A stretch of 64,000 nt of DNA from Aquanectria penicillioides (lineage: Eukaryota > Ascomycota > Sordariomycetes > Hypocreales > Nectriaceae), in NCBI GenBank assembly GCA_003415625.1, contig PYIU01000011.1:1253001-1317000 (forward strand), in the 5' to 3' direction. The notes under the pieces were generated by a model. It worked only from the letters and a program-made list of their open reading frames with translations, searched no databases and was not told the DNA's origin. This document shows, one piece after another, positions 11,745 to 22,449 of the stretch. The position numbers and the translations under genes are program-made. Within the stretch, counting starts at the first letter, position 1, and every line of letters starts with the position of its first letter.

Positions 11745-14325
11745 ATTCTAATTTATAGAGATAAATAAGGGGCTAGCAAGCAAGGGATATAGGGGTTTTT
11801 ATCTAATATCTTGTATGTACGGTTTTTCCTCTATCGAAAATAGTATAGAAGCACTGCCTGTTGCAAGACCTGTAGAGTATTATTATTAAATTAATTAATT
11901 AAGCTTAAATTGCCTTTATATTAAAGTAATATATTAAGCAATTTAATATAGTTCTTAAGTTAGCTATTTAATTGCCTATTTTAACTATTATATAAAAATT
12001 ATCTTACTAAAAGTCTAATAAAAAGTAACTTATACTTTAAGTTTAGCCTTTTTAAGATTTATTATATATTAATTAAATGCTATAAGCTAAAAGTTTAATA
12101 AAAAAAAAGGCAATATATTTATAAAGAGCCTAATATATATTTACTATAAAATATAATTAAAGCTATTTAAATTATAATTAAAGCCTAAATAAATAATATA
12201 GCTATTCTTTAAGGCTTAAATTAAATTAAAGGTATTATTTTTAGTATTATTTATTTCTTAAGTTATTATTCTATAAAGGGTTATTAAGGCTATATTTAGC
12301 TATTATATCTCTATTAAAAAGATTAAACTATATAAAGTAGTTTTATTATAGCAATCCTAAATTAAATAGTATAAATTAAAGTCTTTAATTATAATTATTT
12401 AAGGGGCTAAAGTAAGGCTAACTAAAGTATATATTACTTTTAAATTTCCCTTACCTTTTAAAGAGTTATATACTGCAATTATTTTTATATAGTAATACTT
12501 AAAATTAATATTAATTTAGTCTTCTTTAGCCTAATAGATTTAGATTTTTAGTTTATATTATTTATATATATAAAGGGCTATATAGCTTAAGTAATAAATT
12601 ATAATATAGTTTAATCTTTTAGGGTTTATTAAGGTATTAATCTTTTAGTTTTTAGCTAGTTTTAAAAGTGCAATTATATTATATTTATTATAAATATATA
12701 GCACTTAATAAATTAATTTAAGGCAATAGTATATATTTTAAAATAAAATTTATATTAATTAAATATAAATAAAAAGGTTAATTTAATAGATAGTAGCAAT
12801 AAAATATAAGCATTAAAAAAAGGGGAAATATTAAATAAAGTATAGTATTATTTATTTATAGAGCCTAAAAGTTAGCTAACTCTTTTAATAGAGAGAAAAG
12901 CTATAAAAAAAGAGTTTTTAAAGAAGCTATTCTATTATATATAAAGGATATTTTACTATATTAAAGTATATTTTTTATATTTTATTAATTATTTATAATA
13001 TTCTTTTTTATATAAGTTTAATGCTTTTTTACTATAAAATAAATATAGCTTTAAGCTAAATAGTCTTTATAGTATAAAGTATAGCAATAAAGGATTTCTC
13101 CCTTTTTAATAAGGCAATTATTATATATTAAGCTATTATATTAATTATAAATTAAAGTAAATTAATAGTTTTTTATAATATAGCTATACTTATAGCATTA
13201 AAAGCATTAAGTAAGTTTTAGTCTTTTATTAAAGGGTTTATAATTATAGAGTTTAGCATTAAAAAATAGCCTATTATTATATACGCTATTAGCTTTTTTA
13301 ATTAATAAAATATAAAGAATTAAATTTATTTTTATTATAATGCTATTTTAAGCTTAAATAAGCTTTATTTTACTAACTCTTAAGGTATTAGTATTATTAA
13401 TAGTTTTAATAAATTTATTTATATTATTAAAAATAAATTTAATTTAAATTCTTTTTATTAAAATAATAAAGATTAAAAAAGCTAAAAGGGCATTATTTTT
13501 AAATATAATAGCTATTTATTCTTTTTTATAAAAGGCTTTAGTCTATTTTAAAGTAAAGAAAATAAAAACTATATTTTTATTAAAAAGGCAATATATTGCA
13601 ATTATATAGAAATTGCTATAAATTTAATTTACTATTTATATAGTTTCTATTAAAGTATAGTTTTTAATATCCTTAAGGGCATCTTTAATGCAAATAGTAA
13701 CTTTATACTTAATATAGCTATATATTATATACTTATTAATTTTAGTATTTATAAATATAAAGCTATATAAAAGGATTAATATATAAAACTATTATATTAG
13801 CTAAAAAGAAAAGAAGCCTAAATTAGCTAAAATAGCTATTATTACTATAATAATAATTATTATTATAGTAATAGTAATTTTATTAATAAGTCTCTTTTTA
13901 AAGGTTATATTAGTTTTAAAAAGAAGGTAAAAATGCATTTTATATATATTAATATAAATTTAAAATACCTTTTAAATTACTTTAAAAAAATAAAATAAAA
14001 TAATCTTAATAATAGCTTTATAGGCTTTCTTATCTTTATTAATTATAAGGCTTCTATTAGCTTTTATTGCTTTATTTATTTTAGGTATATTACTATATTA
14101 GCTAGTAATAAAAAGGGAATTATATTAGCTATTTTTAATGCTGCATTTTTCTAAATTAATAACTATTAAAAGAGCTATAGTATTAGCGCTATGCTTTTAA
14201 TGCACTATTATATTTAGGGGTAGCCTAATATAAAAAATCAATTAATTGTAGTTTTAGATGTTTTAAAGGTAGTTTAAAATAGCTGTAAGTAATTACAAGT
14301 CTAAAGGTAGAGTTTAATATAAAGA

Positions 14326-15049
14326 TTGAATTTTAAATTATAAAATTAACTTATAATATAATATATATATATATATCTATTTATTAAAATAACTATAATT
14401 AATATATATAAATTAAAGACTAAAAATACTATAAAGATATATATATAAAATTTATATTAAAGCTAAAAAAAAAAAGAAAAAAAAGTTTAAAATAAAAAAA
14501 TAAATTACTTTATTTATAAATAAAAATTCTTTTATAAAAATAAAAGTAAAATTAAAGTAAAATAATTTAAAAAATGCTTTTTATTATAATTATATTTATT
14601 TTATTATTTTTATTTATTTAATAATAAGTATTTATAAAGTAATTAAAAATGCCTATATATAGTAATAAATATTAAATAAATAATACTATTAATAAACACT
14701 AAATATAAAAGTAAAATAAAAGCATAAAGAAAAAATAAAAAGCTATAAATAAAGTATAAAATTAATAAATAAATAATAAATAAAAAATATAATAGATCTA
14801 CTTTTAGTAAATTTAAGGGAGTATATTAAATTTAAGGTATTATATATATAAGGAAATATTAATATGCACTTTAGATTATAGAAATAAAGCTTAAAATAAT
14901 TAAATGAAAGTTATATAAATATACTATAGCTCTATTAGGTCTAGTGCAGCTTGACCTCTCTTTTAGAGCTTGAGTAATAAAGTAAGGCTGAGAGGGATAA
15001 GAAGAAGAATAAGGACAATACACAATTATACAATTGGTTTGGTTTAATA
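14326..15049 (+). mobile_element. Second copia copy: 3' fragment with LTR, RIP-degraded
   Basis: Matches the last ~500 bp of the complete copia's 3' non-coding region followed by a full LTR (14824-15049, 226 bp, ending GGTTTAATA). The 5' part is missing; the fragment abuts the 5' end of LINE A1 at about 14310-14325. The whole piece is AT-shifted, including the LTR. It joins directly to an S2 SINE tail at 15050, so the copia probably inserted in that SINE. Confidence 0.8.
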
Positions 15050-15250
<201 letters not shown>

Positions 15251-16085
15251 ACTTTAGGTTTATATTGCTTTTAAATACTATTTTATAGTTTTATTTCTTA
15301 TATTAAAGTAGTATTATTTTTAACTTTTTATTAAATATTTTATATTTATATATTTCTTTAATATATTCTTAAGCCTTTTTTTATTTTTTAATAATATTTC
15401 TTTTAAATCTTAATTAAATTATTTAAATCTTTTTTATATAAATACAATTTCTTTTTATATATATCTTTAAGGTTTTAATTAAGCTTTTTTTTATTCCTTT
15501 TAATAGTTTTATATCTTTTAATAATAATATTTTATTATATATTCTTTTTTAAATTTCTATTATAAAGGCTTAAAATATTTAATTTTTATTTTTATTTTAA
15601 GTAATTAAAAGTAATATATTTATATAATTAAAGTATATTTAGCTAATCCTTTAATTAATCTATAGATTATATTAATATAACTATATTATCTTTAAGATAG
15701 TATTATATCTTTTAGTATTTAAAATACTAAAATTAATATTTTTAATTTTATTAATAAAAACCTTATAATACTAAAGTTCTTTTTAAATCTAGCTATTATT
15801 ATAAAAAACAGGTCTTTTCTTATACTTAAGATCTAATATAGCTTTATTTTCTCTATTTATAGTAGCTTTAAGTTATTAACTATTTATAGTGCAATAAAGT
15901 TACTTTATGCTTTACTATCTATTAAAGCATTATACTATCTTCCCTTTATATATATCTTAATATATAATTATATTATAGGTTTTTCTTTATTTAAATCCTT
16001 AATTGCTTTTAGAGCTCTTTATAGTAGATTCTTTTAGTTATCCTTTTAGCTCTTGCCTACCTATAGCTCTTTTATAGTTAATATT
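15251..16085. other. RIP-degraded sequence, not recognised
   Basis: AT-rich with a strong T/C bias on the plus strand, as if the minus strand once carried a lysine-rich coding region. CpA, TpG and CpG are almost absent. I found no LTR, inverted repeat or diagnostic protein motif. The transition to balanced composition at about 16085-16100 is abrupt. It is probably an old transposon remnant. Confidence 0.4.
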
Positions 16086-16573
16086 ATCTATTTTGGATTG
16101 TGCCGAAGTGTAGCAGATGTCATCATTCTGATGCGATTGTTGATCGTCATCCACCAATACAACACTACCAGCCACAAGCGGGCGCAATCGAGGCAACCAA
16201 ATTGAGGATAAACTCAGGATGAGCGCCGAAATGCTTCCCGAAAGGAGTCTGGTCTCCTTACATTGTCTGATCTTCCCTAATTTATACCACCTACACAATC
16301 AATGCGCACTACGCTCGGCAAGGGTCGCAAACGTTGCTCCTTCTCTGCATGCGCAAAGGCCTCGCGTTTCAAGTCGGGTCGAATTGGATGCCGTTTTCAA
16401 CTTGGACGGTATTCCAACTAATCACTGTTGGCAATCGACCATCACGACTATAAATAAGCACAGTGCACTTCCTTCTTCACATTATCATCAATCCAGCCCT
16501 ACATCAAGCTTCCCTCGCGACTCCTCCTGAATTACTACAGCATCTTTTTATTCGAACAATACACATCTTGACT
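16086..16573 (+). promoter_or_regulatory. Upstream region of the DUF7702-like gene, with a TATA box
   Basis: Balanced-composition sequence at the left edge of the gene island. A TATA-like box lies at about 16449-16456 (within GACTATAAATAAGC), some 120 bp before the proposed start codon at 16574. Small open frames occur here on both strands but none resembles a known protein; I regard them as chance. The region may also hold remains of a gene cut off by the AT-rich boundary. Confidence 0.45.
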
Positions 16574-17188
16574 ATGGGAATTGACCCCAGAGGTAGTGTT
16601 CCCATTGCGGAACTAGTTGCTTATGTTCCTACTTTGATCTTGTCTCTTTTTATATGTTCACGACATGGCTTCACCGGAGCGTCTGGCTGGGTGTGTACCA
16701 CGATTCTGTGCCCAGTCCGCATTATAGGTTCAATTTGTCAGCTCTTGACATATTAAGACAGCTCTAAAAGCCTGCCCACAGTTACCTTTATCATTGATCC
16801 AATGGGGATTTCTCCATTGCTACTCGCAGCACTTGGAATGCTCTGCAAGCTGTTAGTGTTTTCATATTGCTTGTTTGAAAGCTATCTAACACAACCCTCT
16901 TACGAGAATACGCCTACTTTTACTATCAAGCATTTCCGGATCGCTCAACCGCTCATCGCAGTGGGCCCCATCCTGAGCATAGTGGGCGGGACAAGCGGGT
17001 CTACCACATCATCAAGTCCTGTCGAACTCCCGGGAACAGCGAAGGTACGCATTATCCTGTATATTGTTGCATTTCCCTCCCAGTGTTGTATTCTTCTCAT
17101 ATCTTGCAACCATTTGAGCTCAATAGCATTGAGCACCTCCAACCAATCGCATATTTTTTGGGCTCTATATGGGCTAGAAAGACGATAA
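16574..17188 (+). pseudogene. DUF7702-like fungal integral membrane protein, in-frame stop
   Basis: From ATG 16574 the frame resembles the fungal DUF7702 membrane family (recalled, not searched). It opens with a hydrophobic segment (about residues 12-28, IAELVAYVPTLILSLFIC), then RHGF..ASGW and a second segment with RIIG..CQL. A TAA at 16754-16756 stops it at residue 60. The same frame continues past the stop with GISPLLLAALGML, then KHFRIAQPLIAVGPILSIVGG and a further hydrophobic stretch, as the family expects. It ends at 17188, shorter than I would expect for the C-terminal helices. TAT-TAA-GAC could derive from TAT-CAA-GAC by one CpA-to-TpA change, the RIP type. No GT-AG intron obviously removes the stop. 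It is a recently inactivated gene, or an unusual spliced gene. Function of the family is unknown; it lies upstream of and in the same direction as the crotonase gene. Confidence 0.6.
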
Positions 17189-17352
17189 ACATCGAGCCGG
17201 CACTCGGTCGGGTGGGAAAAAAGATGGTAAGAGGGGTTGCCGTTCATCGAGCGGGGTAATTGAAGACACGGCAGACCGAGTGCATTCACTCTCGTTCGCA
17301 ATCTTCGACCTTCGATGAATGAGGATTGCATCATCTTATTTGGAAATTCACC

Positions 17353-18348
17353 ATGCCCCTTCCCAAGCTCCCTTCAAATACCGCTTATATCAAACTCTCC
17401 AATCCTAAAAGAAGAAATGCATTGAGTCTGACCGTGTTGCAAGACCTAAAAAAACAACTGGTCCAAGCATTTACATCTCCATCATCGGGGGAGCTTCGCA
17501 TCTTGCCCCCGTTCAGGCCCAGTATCCTCGCCGACATCGAGGCCGCTACATTGGGTGCAAGTTCAAAGAGCGAGCAGTGGAAACAGTACGGCTGGCTTGT
17601 CAATGCATCCGAATGGAAAAAGGAGCGTGCCGGGTTACCCGATGTCTTGGTTTTGCGAAGCGAAGGGCCTGTCTTTTCATCCGGTCATGATCTCAAGGAA
17701 TTATCACATCTAAATCATGATGAGTTGAAACTCATATTTAGCCTCTGTGCCGAGGTTATGTCTCTGATCAGAAGGAGCCCTGCCATTGTTGTTTGTCCGA
17801 TTCAGGGTCTGGCCACGGCAGCTGGTTTTCAATTGGCCATGACGACAGACTATCCAATTGCTCTTGGGAAAACGGAATTTTGTTTGCCGGGAGGGAAGAT
17901 TGGTCTCCCTTGCACAAGCCCATCAACTGCAATTTCACGGCGTGTTTCTCCGGGCCAAGCGTATCGCCTTCTAGCAACTGCGGAGCCAATTCTCGCCATG
18001 GATCTACCGGGTGCGGTAGACGTCGTCAAGCTCCCAAAAAATACCAAATCATCACACGATGAAACTGCAATTTTTGAGAATCATGTTGCTTCCGTCGTCT
18101 CCAAACTGGCTGGAATGGCAGCACAGCCGCAGGCATTTGGCAAATGGGCATATTGGACACAATTAGGAATTCGGGGACCTGAAACTGGAGATTCCGTTGG
18201 CACCAGCGGAAACAATAGCGATGGATATGAATTTGCCGCTGAGTGGGCAGGCCGGGTGATGGCGCTGCACGCAAAAAGTGCGGATGCTAAAGAGGGTATC
18301 GAAGCATTCTTTAGCAAGAGAGCTCCATCATGGATTAGTCGTTTGTAG
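17353..18348 (+). CDS. Enoyl-CoA hydratase/isomerase (crotonase) family protein, ECHDC3-like
   Basis: A 331-residue protein. I chose ATG 17353 (context TTCACCATGCCC) over the in-frame ATG at 17326 because the crotonase fold begins soon after it with AYIKLSNPKRRNALS, the family's usual first strand and N-A-L-S motif. The oxyanion-hole segments are present: FSSGHDLKEL (about residues 110-119) and GLATAAGFQLAMTTDYPIA (about 153-171). These are followed by the family's PGGKIGLPCTSPSTAISRR block. An insertion of about 50 residues between the N-terminal helix and FSSGHDL (ELRILPPFRPSILADIE..., EQWKQYGWLV) is, from memory, found in fungal homologues. ECHDC3-type proteins are usually mitochondrial and act on acyl-CoA thioesters, but the substrate is unknown and no clear targeting peptide is visible. 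No introns or disrupting stops: the only apparently intact gene in the window. Confidence 0.9.
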   Translation: MPLPKLPSNTAYIKLSNPKRRNALSLTVLQDLKKQLVQAFTSPSSGELRILPPFRPSILADIEAATLGASSKSEQWKQYGWLVNASEWKKERAGLPDVLVLRSEGPVFSSGHDLKELSHLNHDELKLIFSLCAEVMSLIRRSPAIVVCPIQGLATAAGFQLAMTTDYPIALGKTEFCLPGGKIGLPCTSPSTAISRRVSPGQAYRLLATAEPILAMDLPGAVDVVKLPKNTKSSHDETAIFENHVASVVSKLAGMAAQPQAFGKWAYWTQLGIRGPETGDSVGTSGNNSDGYEFAAEWAGRVMALHAKSADAKEGIEAFFSKRAPSWISRL

Positions 18349-19030
18349 AGGAGGCCAATGCAGTGCCATCTCAAACTTCTCGAATTATATTTCCATCACA
18401 CTATTACCTCATTCAACCTTTGCTACAATGTACAATTCTAATTGCCCTGTTATTATCTGACATTCTCTGAGGTGTTTCGGAAGATGTAGGAATTCAAGCA
18501 CTAAAACATTCTAGCCCATTCATGTCGACATTCTCAACCATGGCTACATAATATATTGAGACCGTTTGGTGGTAATGTACCAGTAATAGCACTGTAAGAT
18601 GATCTCAGATGCTCCTTTGCTAACTCTTCACTCCTGGTCTGCTGACTTGCCAGATAGCCGACAATTTCGGTGCAAGAAATAAGACAAACATGGATGGTGA
18701 CACCACATTACGTTATTCCCATCAGCAGAACTTAGCTAGAGGGGGCAATCAAGTGCCATACAAATATACTTTAGATTAATCTAGCCACCCAAAACCAGTC
18801 GAGTGGTGCCTCAGCGGACTTTGCATCTGATCCCCGGCTCCTGTCCCCAGGGTCAAGACGGCAACCACATGCAGTTGACCACATCGGCAAGATCCTCATA
18901 TTTCTATCTATCATAATCTACTTATTTCCGACTTTTTTATCACTCACTTCAGTTAAATTCATGAGCTACGTGGCCTGTGACGACGACGAATATCATCTAG
19001 ATATATTCACTCCGTTCAGAAGCTTAAAAC
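18349..19030. other. Intergenic region between the crotonase and PEBP genes
   Basis: About 680 bp of balanced composition with no convincing coding frame. It must contain the 3' untranslated region of the crotonase gene and the promoter of the downstream PEBP-like gene. No clear TATA box was found near 19031; CT-rich stretches lie at 18900-18960. No repeats seen. Confidence 0.5.
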
Positions 19031-19538
19031 ATGCCGATCAACCAAAGCGTCCAGAACTCCCTTTCGCTAATCGAAGAAGATTCGACCAGGATTATCAACT
19101 CAGAAATTGGTCATCATGACGATATCGATCCGGGTAGTACACACCCAAAGCAGGCAAGAAACGCAATGATCCAGGATATGCGGCGTATAGAGGCACAAAT
19201 AACGGAGTCTCGAAATAAAAGATGCTCGGTTAGAACCCAAGGTATCGTTCCATGAGATTTCAACTGGTAGTACCTACATGGTTGTTGGTCTGATCGATGC
19301 TCCATTTCCTTCATTTGAGGTGCTTAGTCCAATTTTGCATTGGATCCAGCCTGGCCTAGAGGCCTCGGCAGACAGTCAACTTAGTCCGACTTCACCTTTT
19401 ATCGCCAACTACGTCGGTCCTGCTTCACCTCCCGGGAGCTCTCTTTATCGATACGTTTTTTTCCCTTTACACACGACCAACCGCCGGAACGGCCCATGGC
19501 GTAAGCCGATGCAGGAGCATAAAGACTGGCCCGCCTAA
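19031..19538 (+). pseudogene. PEBP (phosphatidylethanolamine-binding) family protein, probably damaged
   Basis: The N-terminus reads MPINQSVQNSLSLIEEDS, like fungal PEBP proteins (the Tfs1/carboxypeptidase-Y-inhibitor group). After a gap the family signature resumes from 19222: DARLEPKVSFHEIS, then IDAPFPSFEVLSPILHWIQPG, then PFIANYVGPASPPGSSLYRYVFF. A GT-AG intron at 19134-19221 (88 nt, phase 1) would join the parts into a 139-residue product; the splice is inferred. The end is wrong for the family, which continues with FLYEQP-like sequence and is nearer 180-200 residues. Shifting frame at the run of seven T at about 19456-19462 restores an FLY match, suggesting a frameshift. PEBP proteins bind lipid head groups or inhibit proteases; the activity here is doubtful. 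Confidence 0.6.
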
Positions 19539-20158
19539 CGGCTCCCCAGTAAGGGGGACAGGAAAAACCAAAAGACTATTAAAGACCGAGCATTAGCTGA
19601 CTGTAGATACCAATAAAACTGTCAAATTAAAGGCATGGAACATTAAGGCTTTAGGATATTGTCTTTATTATATTTATTAATAATATTAAATATTAAATCT
19701 TTAATATAAATTATAACTTTATATTTAATTTAGCTTTATATTAATTATTTTATAGTTTTAAGGTTTATTAAAATAGTATATTATATTACTATTAATGTAT
19801 ATAAAAGGCAAAGGCTTATATAATTATAAAATTAAATATTATTTAAGGCTATTATTACAACTTAAACTAAGGAATTTCTTACCTTAAAGCTAAAGACCTA
19901 AAAATTAAATAAACTTAATTAATAATGCTACCTTACCTTTTTAGCAAAAGGCTAAATAAACTTACTTTTAAATACCTTTAATTTAGCTTATCTCTATTTT
20001 TAAGTAATATCTTAATCTTAGCTAATAAAAATATATTAAGGCAAGTTATATAAATAATATTAAATTTATAAATAATAAGCTAAAAAAAGACTTAATAAAA
20101 CCTTTATTAACTTTAAAGTATTTAATATAAAAAAACTATTAAAAGTTAGTATTAATTA
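19539..20158. other. Island edge, then unrecognised RIP-degraded sequence
   Basis: Balanced composition continues to about 19660, then switches to AT-rich sequence with almost no CpA or TpG. I found no diagnostic protein motif or terminal repeat. It reaches the simple-repeat tail of an inverted S2 SINE. Confidence 0.4.
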
Positions 20159-20325
20159 ATTATTTATTTATTTATACTCTATAGATCTATAAAATAAATA
20201 ATGCTTTTATATTATATAAATAAATAAAAAACTATACTAATAATATAAAAACCTTTATTTATTATAATAACAAACTTAATATAAGCCTTCTATAAAAAAG
20301 CATTAAATTAAAAGTTAATTATAAT
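20159..20325 (-). mobile_element. SINE S2c, minus strand, 5'-truncated
   Basis: Matches the 3' half of S2b (63669 to about 63840) in the same orientation: TTTATTTATTTATACTCTATAG at the tail, then the complement of the TAGTATAGAAGCAC block and of the AATAAAGGTTTTTAT block. It diverges at about 20325, so the 5' part, including the GC-rich head, is missing. That pattern fits 5' truncation during RNA-mediated insertion. RIP-altered. Confidence 0.65.
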
Positions 20326-21032
20326 GCCAGGGCCTACAATTAGGCTATATTAACCTTTAGCTAGAGTTTACCTATAGTCTACCTATAGTTGCGCCTACTT
20401 ATATACAATAAGGCATTTAGGACTAAAGCTCTTTAAGCTTTAGTCTTATTATTAAAAGACTGGTACTTTATTGGCCTACTTAATTGCATTTATTTATATA
20501 ACTTTATTACAATTCTAAAGCTTTTATTATAGCTATTTAAGCGCAATATAGCACTTAAAGCAAGAAAAGCTAATAAATAAGCTAATAAGAAATTAACTAT
20601 TAAAATGCTAGAAATTATAACCTTAACCCTAATAGAACCTATAGATTTAAAATAAAAATTTTTTACTATTATAAAGTAAAGAGCTATAATAATTGCTAAA
20701 ATTATTAAATTAAAAGAATTAAAGAAGTTAAAAAAGAAAGAAAAGGAACTTAAGGAATAGATTGTATAGCTATTTTTATAAACTAAAGGGAAAACTTAAA
20801 TAAGAATACAATAAGATTTAAGCAATTCCTCTTTAAGAAGTAGCAATAAAGTTAAAATTTAAAATATCTCTATCCTTAAGGTTCTAACAATACTTTAATT
20901 AAAGAATAAATAGCTTTAAGACCTATATAGAACCTTTTAAGGAGCTCTAAAGAGATATAAAAGAGATTATAAAAAGATACTATAGGCTATAAACTATATA
21001 AATTATAAAGATAAAAGAAAATAAAATTAAAA
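20326..21032 (+). other. RIP-degraded sequence, possible transposase C-terminus
   Basis: Moderately mutated. Around 20680-20770 the plus strand encodes a lysine/glutamate-rich run (ELKKLKKKEKELKEQ), a coiled-coil-like pattern seen at the C-terminus of pogo/Fot1 transposases, including the one at 35553-38384 (near 37380-37480). No catalytic motif is present, so the identity is a guess. The rest shows nothing I can name. Confidence 0.3.
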
Positions 21033-21185
21033 CTATAACAACAGTACAGCAGCGGCCAACCGGTGCATTATATACGGATATATAACACTTTAGTAATTGC
21101 AGTAACTGCAATTACTGCTAGATCTTTTGCTGTAGCGGTAATTGGTCTATTGTGCAAGCCGGTATATCACCTGTCTTTATTATAA
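21033..21185. repeat. Repeat D, copy 1 (MITE-like, ~153 bp)
   Basis: Nearly identical to 32319-32471 apart from RIP-type changes. The ends are short imperfect inverted repeats (TATAACAAC at the left, TTATTATAA at the right). The middle carries a perfect 8-bp hairpin GTAATTGC-loop-GCAATTAC at about 21092-21114. Non-coding and still fairly GC-rich. The two copies lie on either side of gypsy B1 in the same orientation. Confidence 0.65.
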
Positions 21186-21459
21186 TAGTAATTGCAAATT
21201 TATAGGTTCTATGCAAAAGCGAAGGTCGCGGGTTTGAATCTCTAGTCCTTTAGGCATATATATAGGGCTTATAAGGAACGCTATTAGGGACCCTGCTATT
21301 GCAGCGGCCCTTGCACACAGCGTAGCCTTAGGGGTCTCTATCTGTTGTGCATTCTAAGACCTGCAGCAGGTCTTAGTGGCAGTTATGTGGGTGAAAGGGT
21401 AGTGAAACCCTCTGGAAGCTGAGAGCCATTGGTGCAGCTAGCACAACGAACAGTGCAAC
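21186..21459 (+). other. Unmutated structured segment with tRNA-like T arm and a perfect hairpin
   Basis: Keeps CpG, CpA and TpG. A B-box-like sequence GCGGGTTTGAATCTC lies at about 21228-21242. A perfect hairpin CTAAGACCTG-CAG-CAGGTCTTAG lies at 21354-21376. The segment ends in GCAAC (21455-21459), the duplicated target of gypsy B1. No A box at tRNA spacing and no coding frame. It may be part of another SINE or structured non-coding repeat into which B1 inserted. Confidence 0.4.
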
Positions 21460-22371
21460 TGTTATATGCATGGATCACGTAATGGATAGTACTCTTAAAT
21501 AGTCGGCCTTTATGTCTCTTAAGTAGAGGTCAATAATCTACAAGTATATTTATACCTTAGGACCTATTATTACAGTAGTCTTAAGATGTAAATTAAGTAG
21601 AGTTTAATATGCAATTAATTATTACCTATAGCTAAGCTATTAATTTTAATATAACTATAGAGCCTATATACCCCCTATAGCGGAGTGGTTACTGCCTAGA
21701 AGCCCTCAATATAGAGGGAGTGGGTTTAAATCCTGCTAGGGCATCTCTTTTTACTTGCTTAAGATTGGTCCACTTAAATAGGGCAAGGGGAACTTAAAAG
21801 CAGCCTAGCCCATAGCTAGTAGCGAAAAACTCAGCCGCTTTTAGAGCATTATCCTAGCAAGCCCAACCTATAATAGTAAGGCTATAGGTTTGAGCAGGGC
21901 CTATAAGAGCCTAGCCCTATAGCTCTTAAATAAACCTAGGCTGCAACTAGAGCGCAAGATCCTTAGCAGTCTCCTTAGCTGTAAATTTTAAGTATAATAA
22001 TATACTATTCCTATAGGGCTAATTGATAGTATAGTTGTTATAAGTAGAAGCAGGAGAAAAGGTGGTTAATATATACTAAACTATAAGAGGTATAATTAGT
22101 ATTTAATTAATTTTAATCTATAGAGATAAATAAGGGGCTAATAAGTAAGGGATATAGGGGTTTTTATTTAATATCTTATATATATAGTTTTTTCTCTATT
22201 AAAAACAGTATAGAAGCACTGCCTATTATAAGACCTATAGAGTATTACTAAATAAATATAAAGCCTATATATATGCCTTTTAGTATAATTATAAAATAAA
22301 TAATATAATAGTTTTATTATTAAGATTATTACTTTTAATACTATTTATAATAAAATAAATAAATTATAATA
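21460..22371 (+). repeat. 5' LTR of gypsy B1, interrupted by SINE S1b
   Basis: Starts TGTTATATGCATGGATCACG and ends AAATTATAATA. Removing SINE S1b and its duplicated target (601 bp) leaves 311 bp, the length of the 3' LTR (31973-32283) and of both B2 LTRs. The first ~100 bases are free of RIP; the rest is altered. Confidence 0.88.
21671..22256 (+). mobile_element. SINE S1b (tRNA-derived) inside the B1 5' LTR
   Basis: 586 bp, starting CCCCCTATAGCGGAGTGG and ending GAGTATTACTAAATAAA. The A box reads TAGCGGAGTGG; the B box is altered to GGGTTTAAATCCT. A 15-bp stretch of the LTR is duplicated on each side (21656-21670 and 22257-22271, TATAGAGCCTATATA versus TATAAAGCCTATATA). The three other copies of this LTR lack the insertion and show the empty site. 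Moderately RIP-altered. Confidence 0.88.
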
Positions 22372-22449
22372 AATAGTAGTAATTGCTTTTTTTTATTATA
22401 TAGCTATAGTTTTTATTAACTATTTAAAAGTTAATAATTTATAAAAAAA

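Larger units (their letters stand above)
4535..11895 (+). mobile_element. SINE S1a (tRNA-derived), split by the copia element
   Basis: The left part (4535-4980) and right part (11745-11895) together give about 592 bp once the copia and its duplicated target are removed, against 586 and 579 bp for copies S1b and S1c. It begins with a tRNA-like head and ends in a conserved tail, TATAGAAGCACTGCC to GTAGAGTATTA. A 13-bp target from the host LINE is duplicated at 4522-4534 and 11896-11908 (TAATTAGGCTTAA versus TAATTAAGCTTAA, one G-to-A difference). Long target duplications and a tRNA head are typical of SINEs. Both outer parts are nearly free of RIP, unlike S1b and S1c. Confidence 0.8.
2621..14309 (-). 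mobile_element. LINE family A, copy A1 (Tad1-like), split by SINE S1a plus copia
   Basis: A minus-strand copy of the same non-LTR retrotransposon. Pieces 2621-4534 and 11896-14309 join to match LINE A3 from about 57130 back to 52810, so the 5' end is complete and the last ~1.1 kb of the 3' end is missing. Reverse transcriptase lies antisense at about 3250-3700, with the YADD-equivalent complement near 3320-3350. A 73-codon plus-strand frame at 3159-3377 is antisense to reverse transcriptase and recurs in A3; I treat it as a shadow. Heavily RIP-mutated. The interruption at 4535-11895 is flanked by a duplicated target, so A1 is older than the SINE and the copia. Confidence 0.8.

Noticed and set aside
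1..15000. Mitochondrial DNA or a bacterial AT-rich genome
   Set aside because: LTR retrotransposons, LINEs, SINEs and RIP-type mutation alongside a spliced-type fungal gene island indicate nuclear DNA of a filamentous ascomycete.
16945..17334. 129-codon minus-strand frame, and a 103-codon plus frame at 16219-16530
   Set aside because: The first is antisense to the DUF7702-like frame and the second lies upstream of it; neither shows a domain or plausible start context.
17793..18062. Several short frames on both strands inside the crotonase gene
   Set aside because: Shadows of the 331-codon gene, which has clear family motifs in its own frame.
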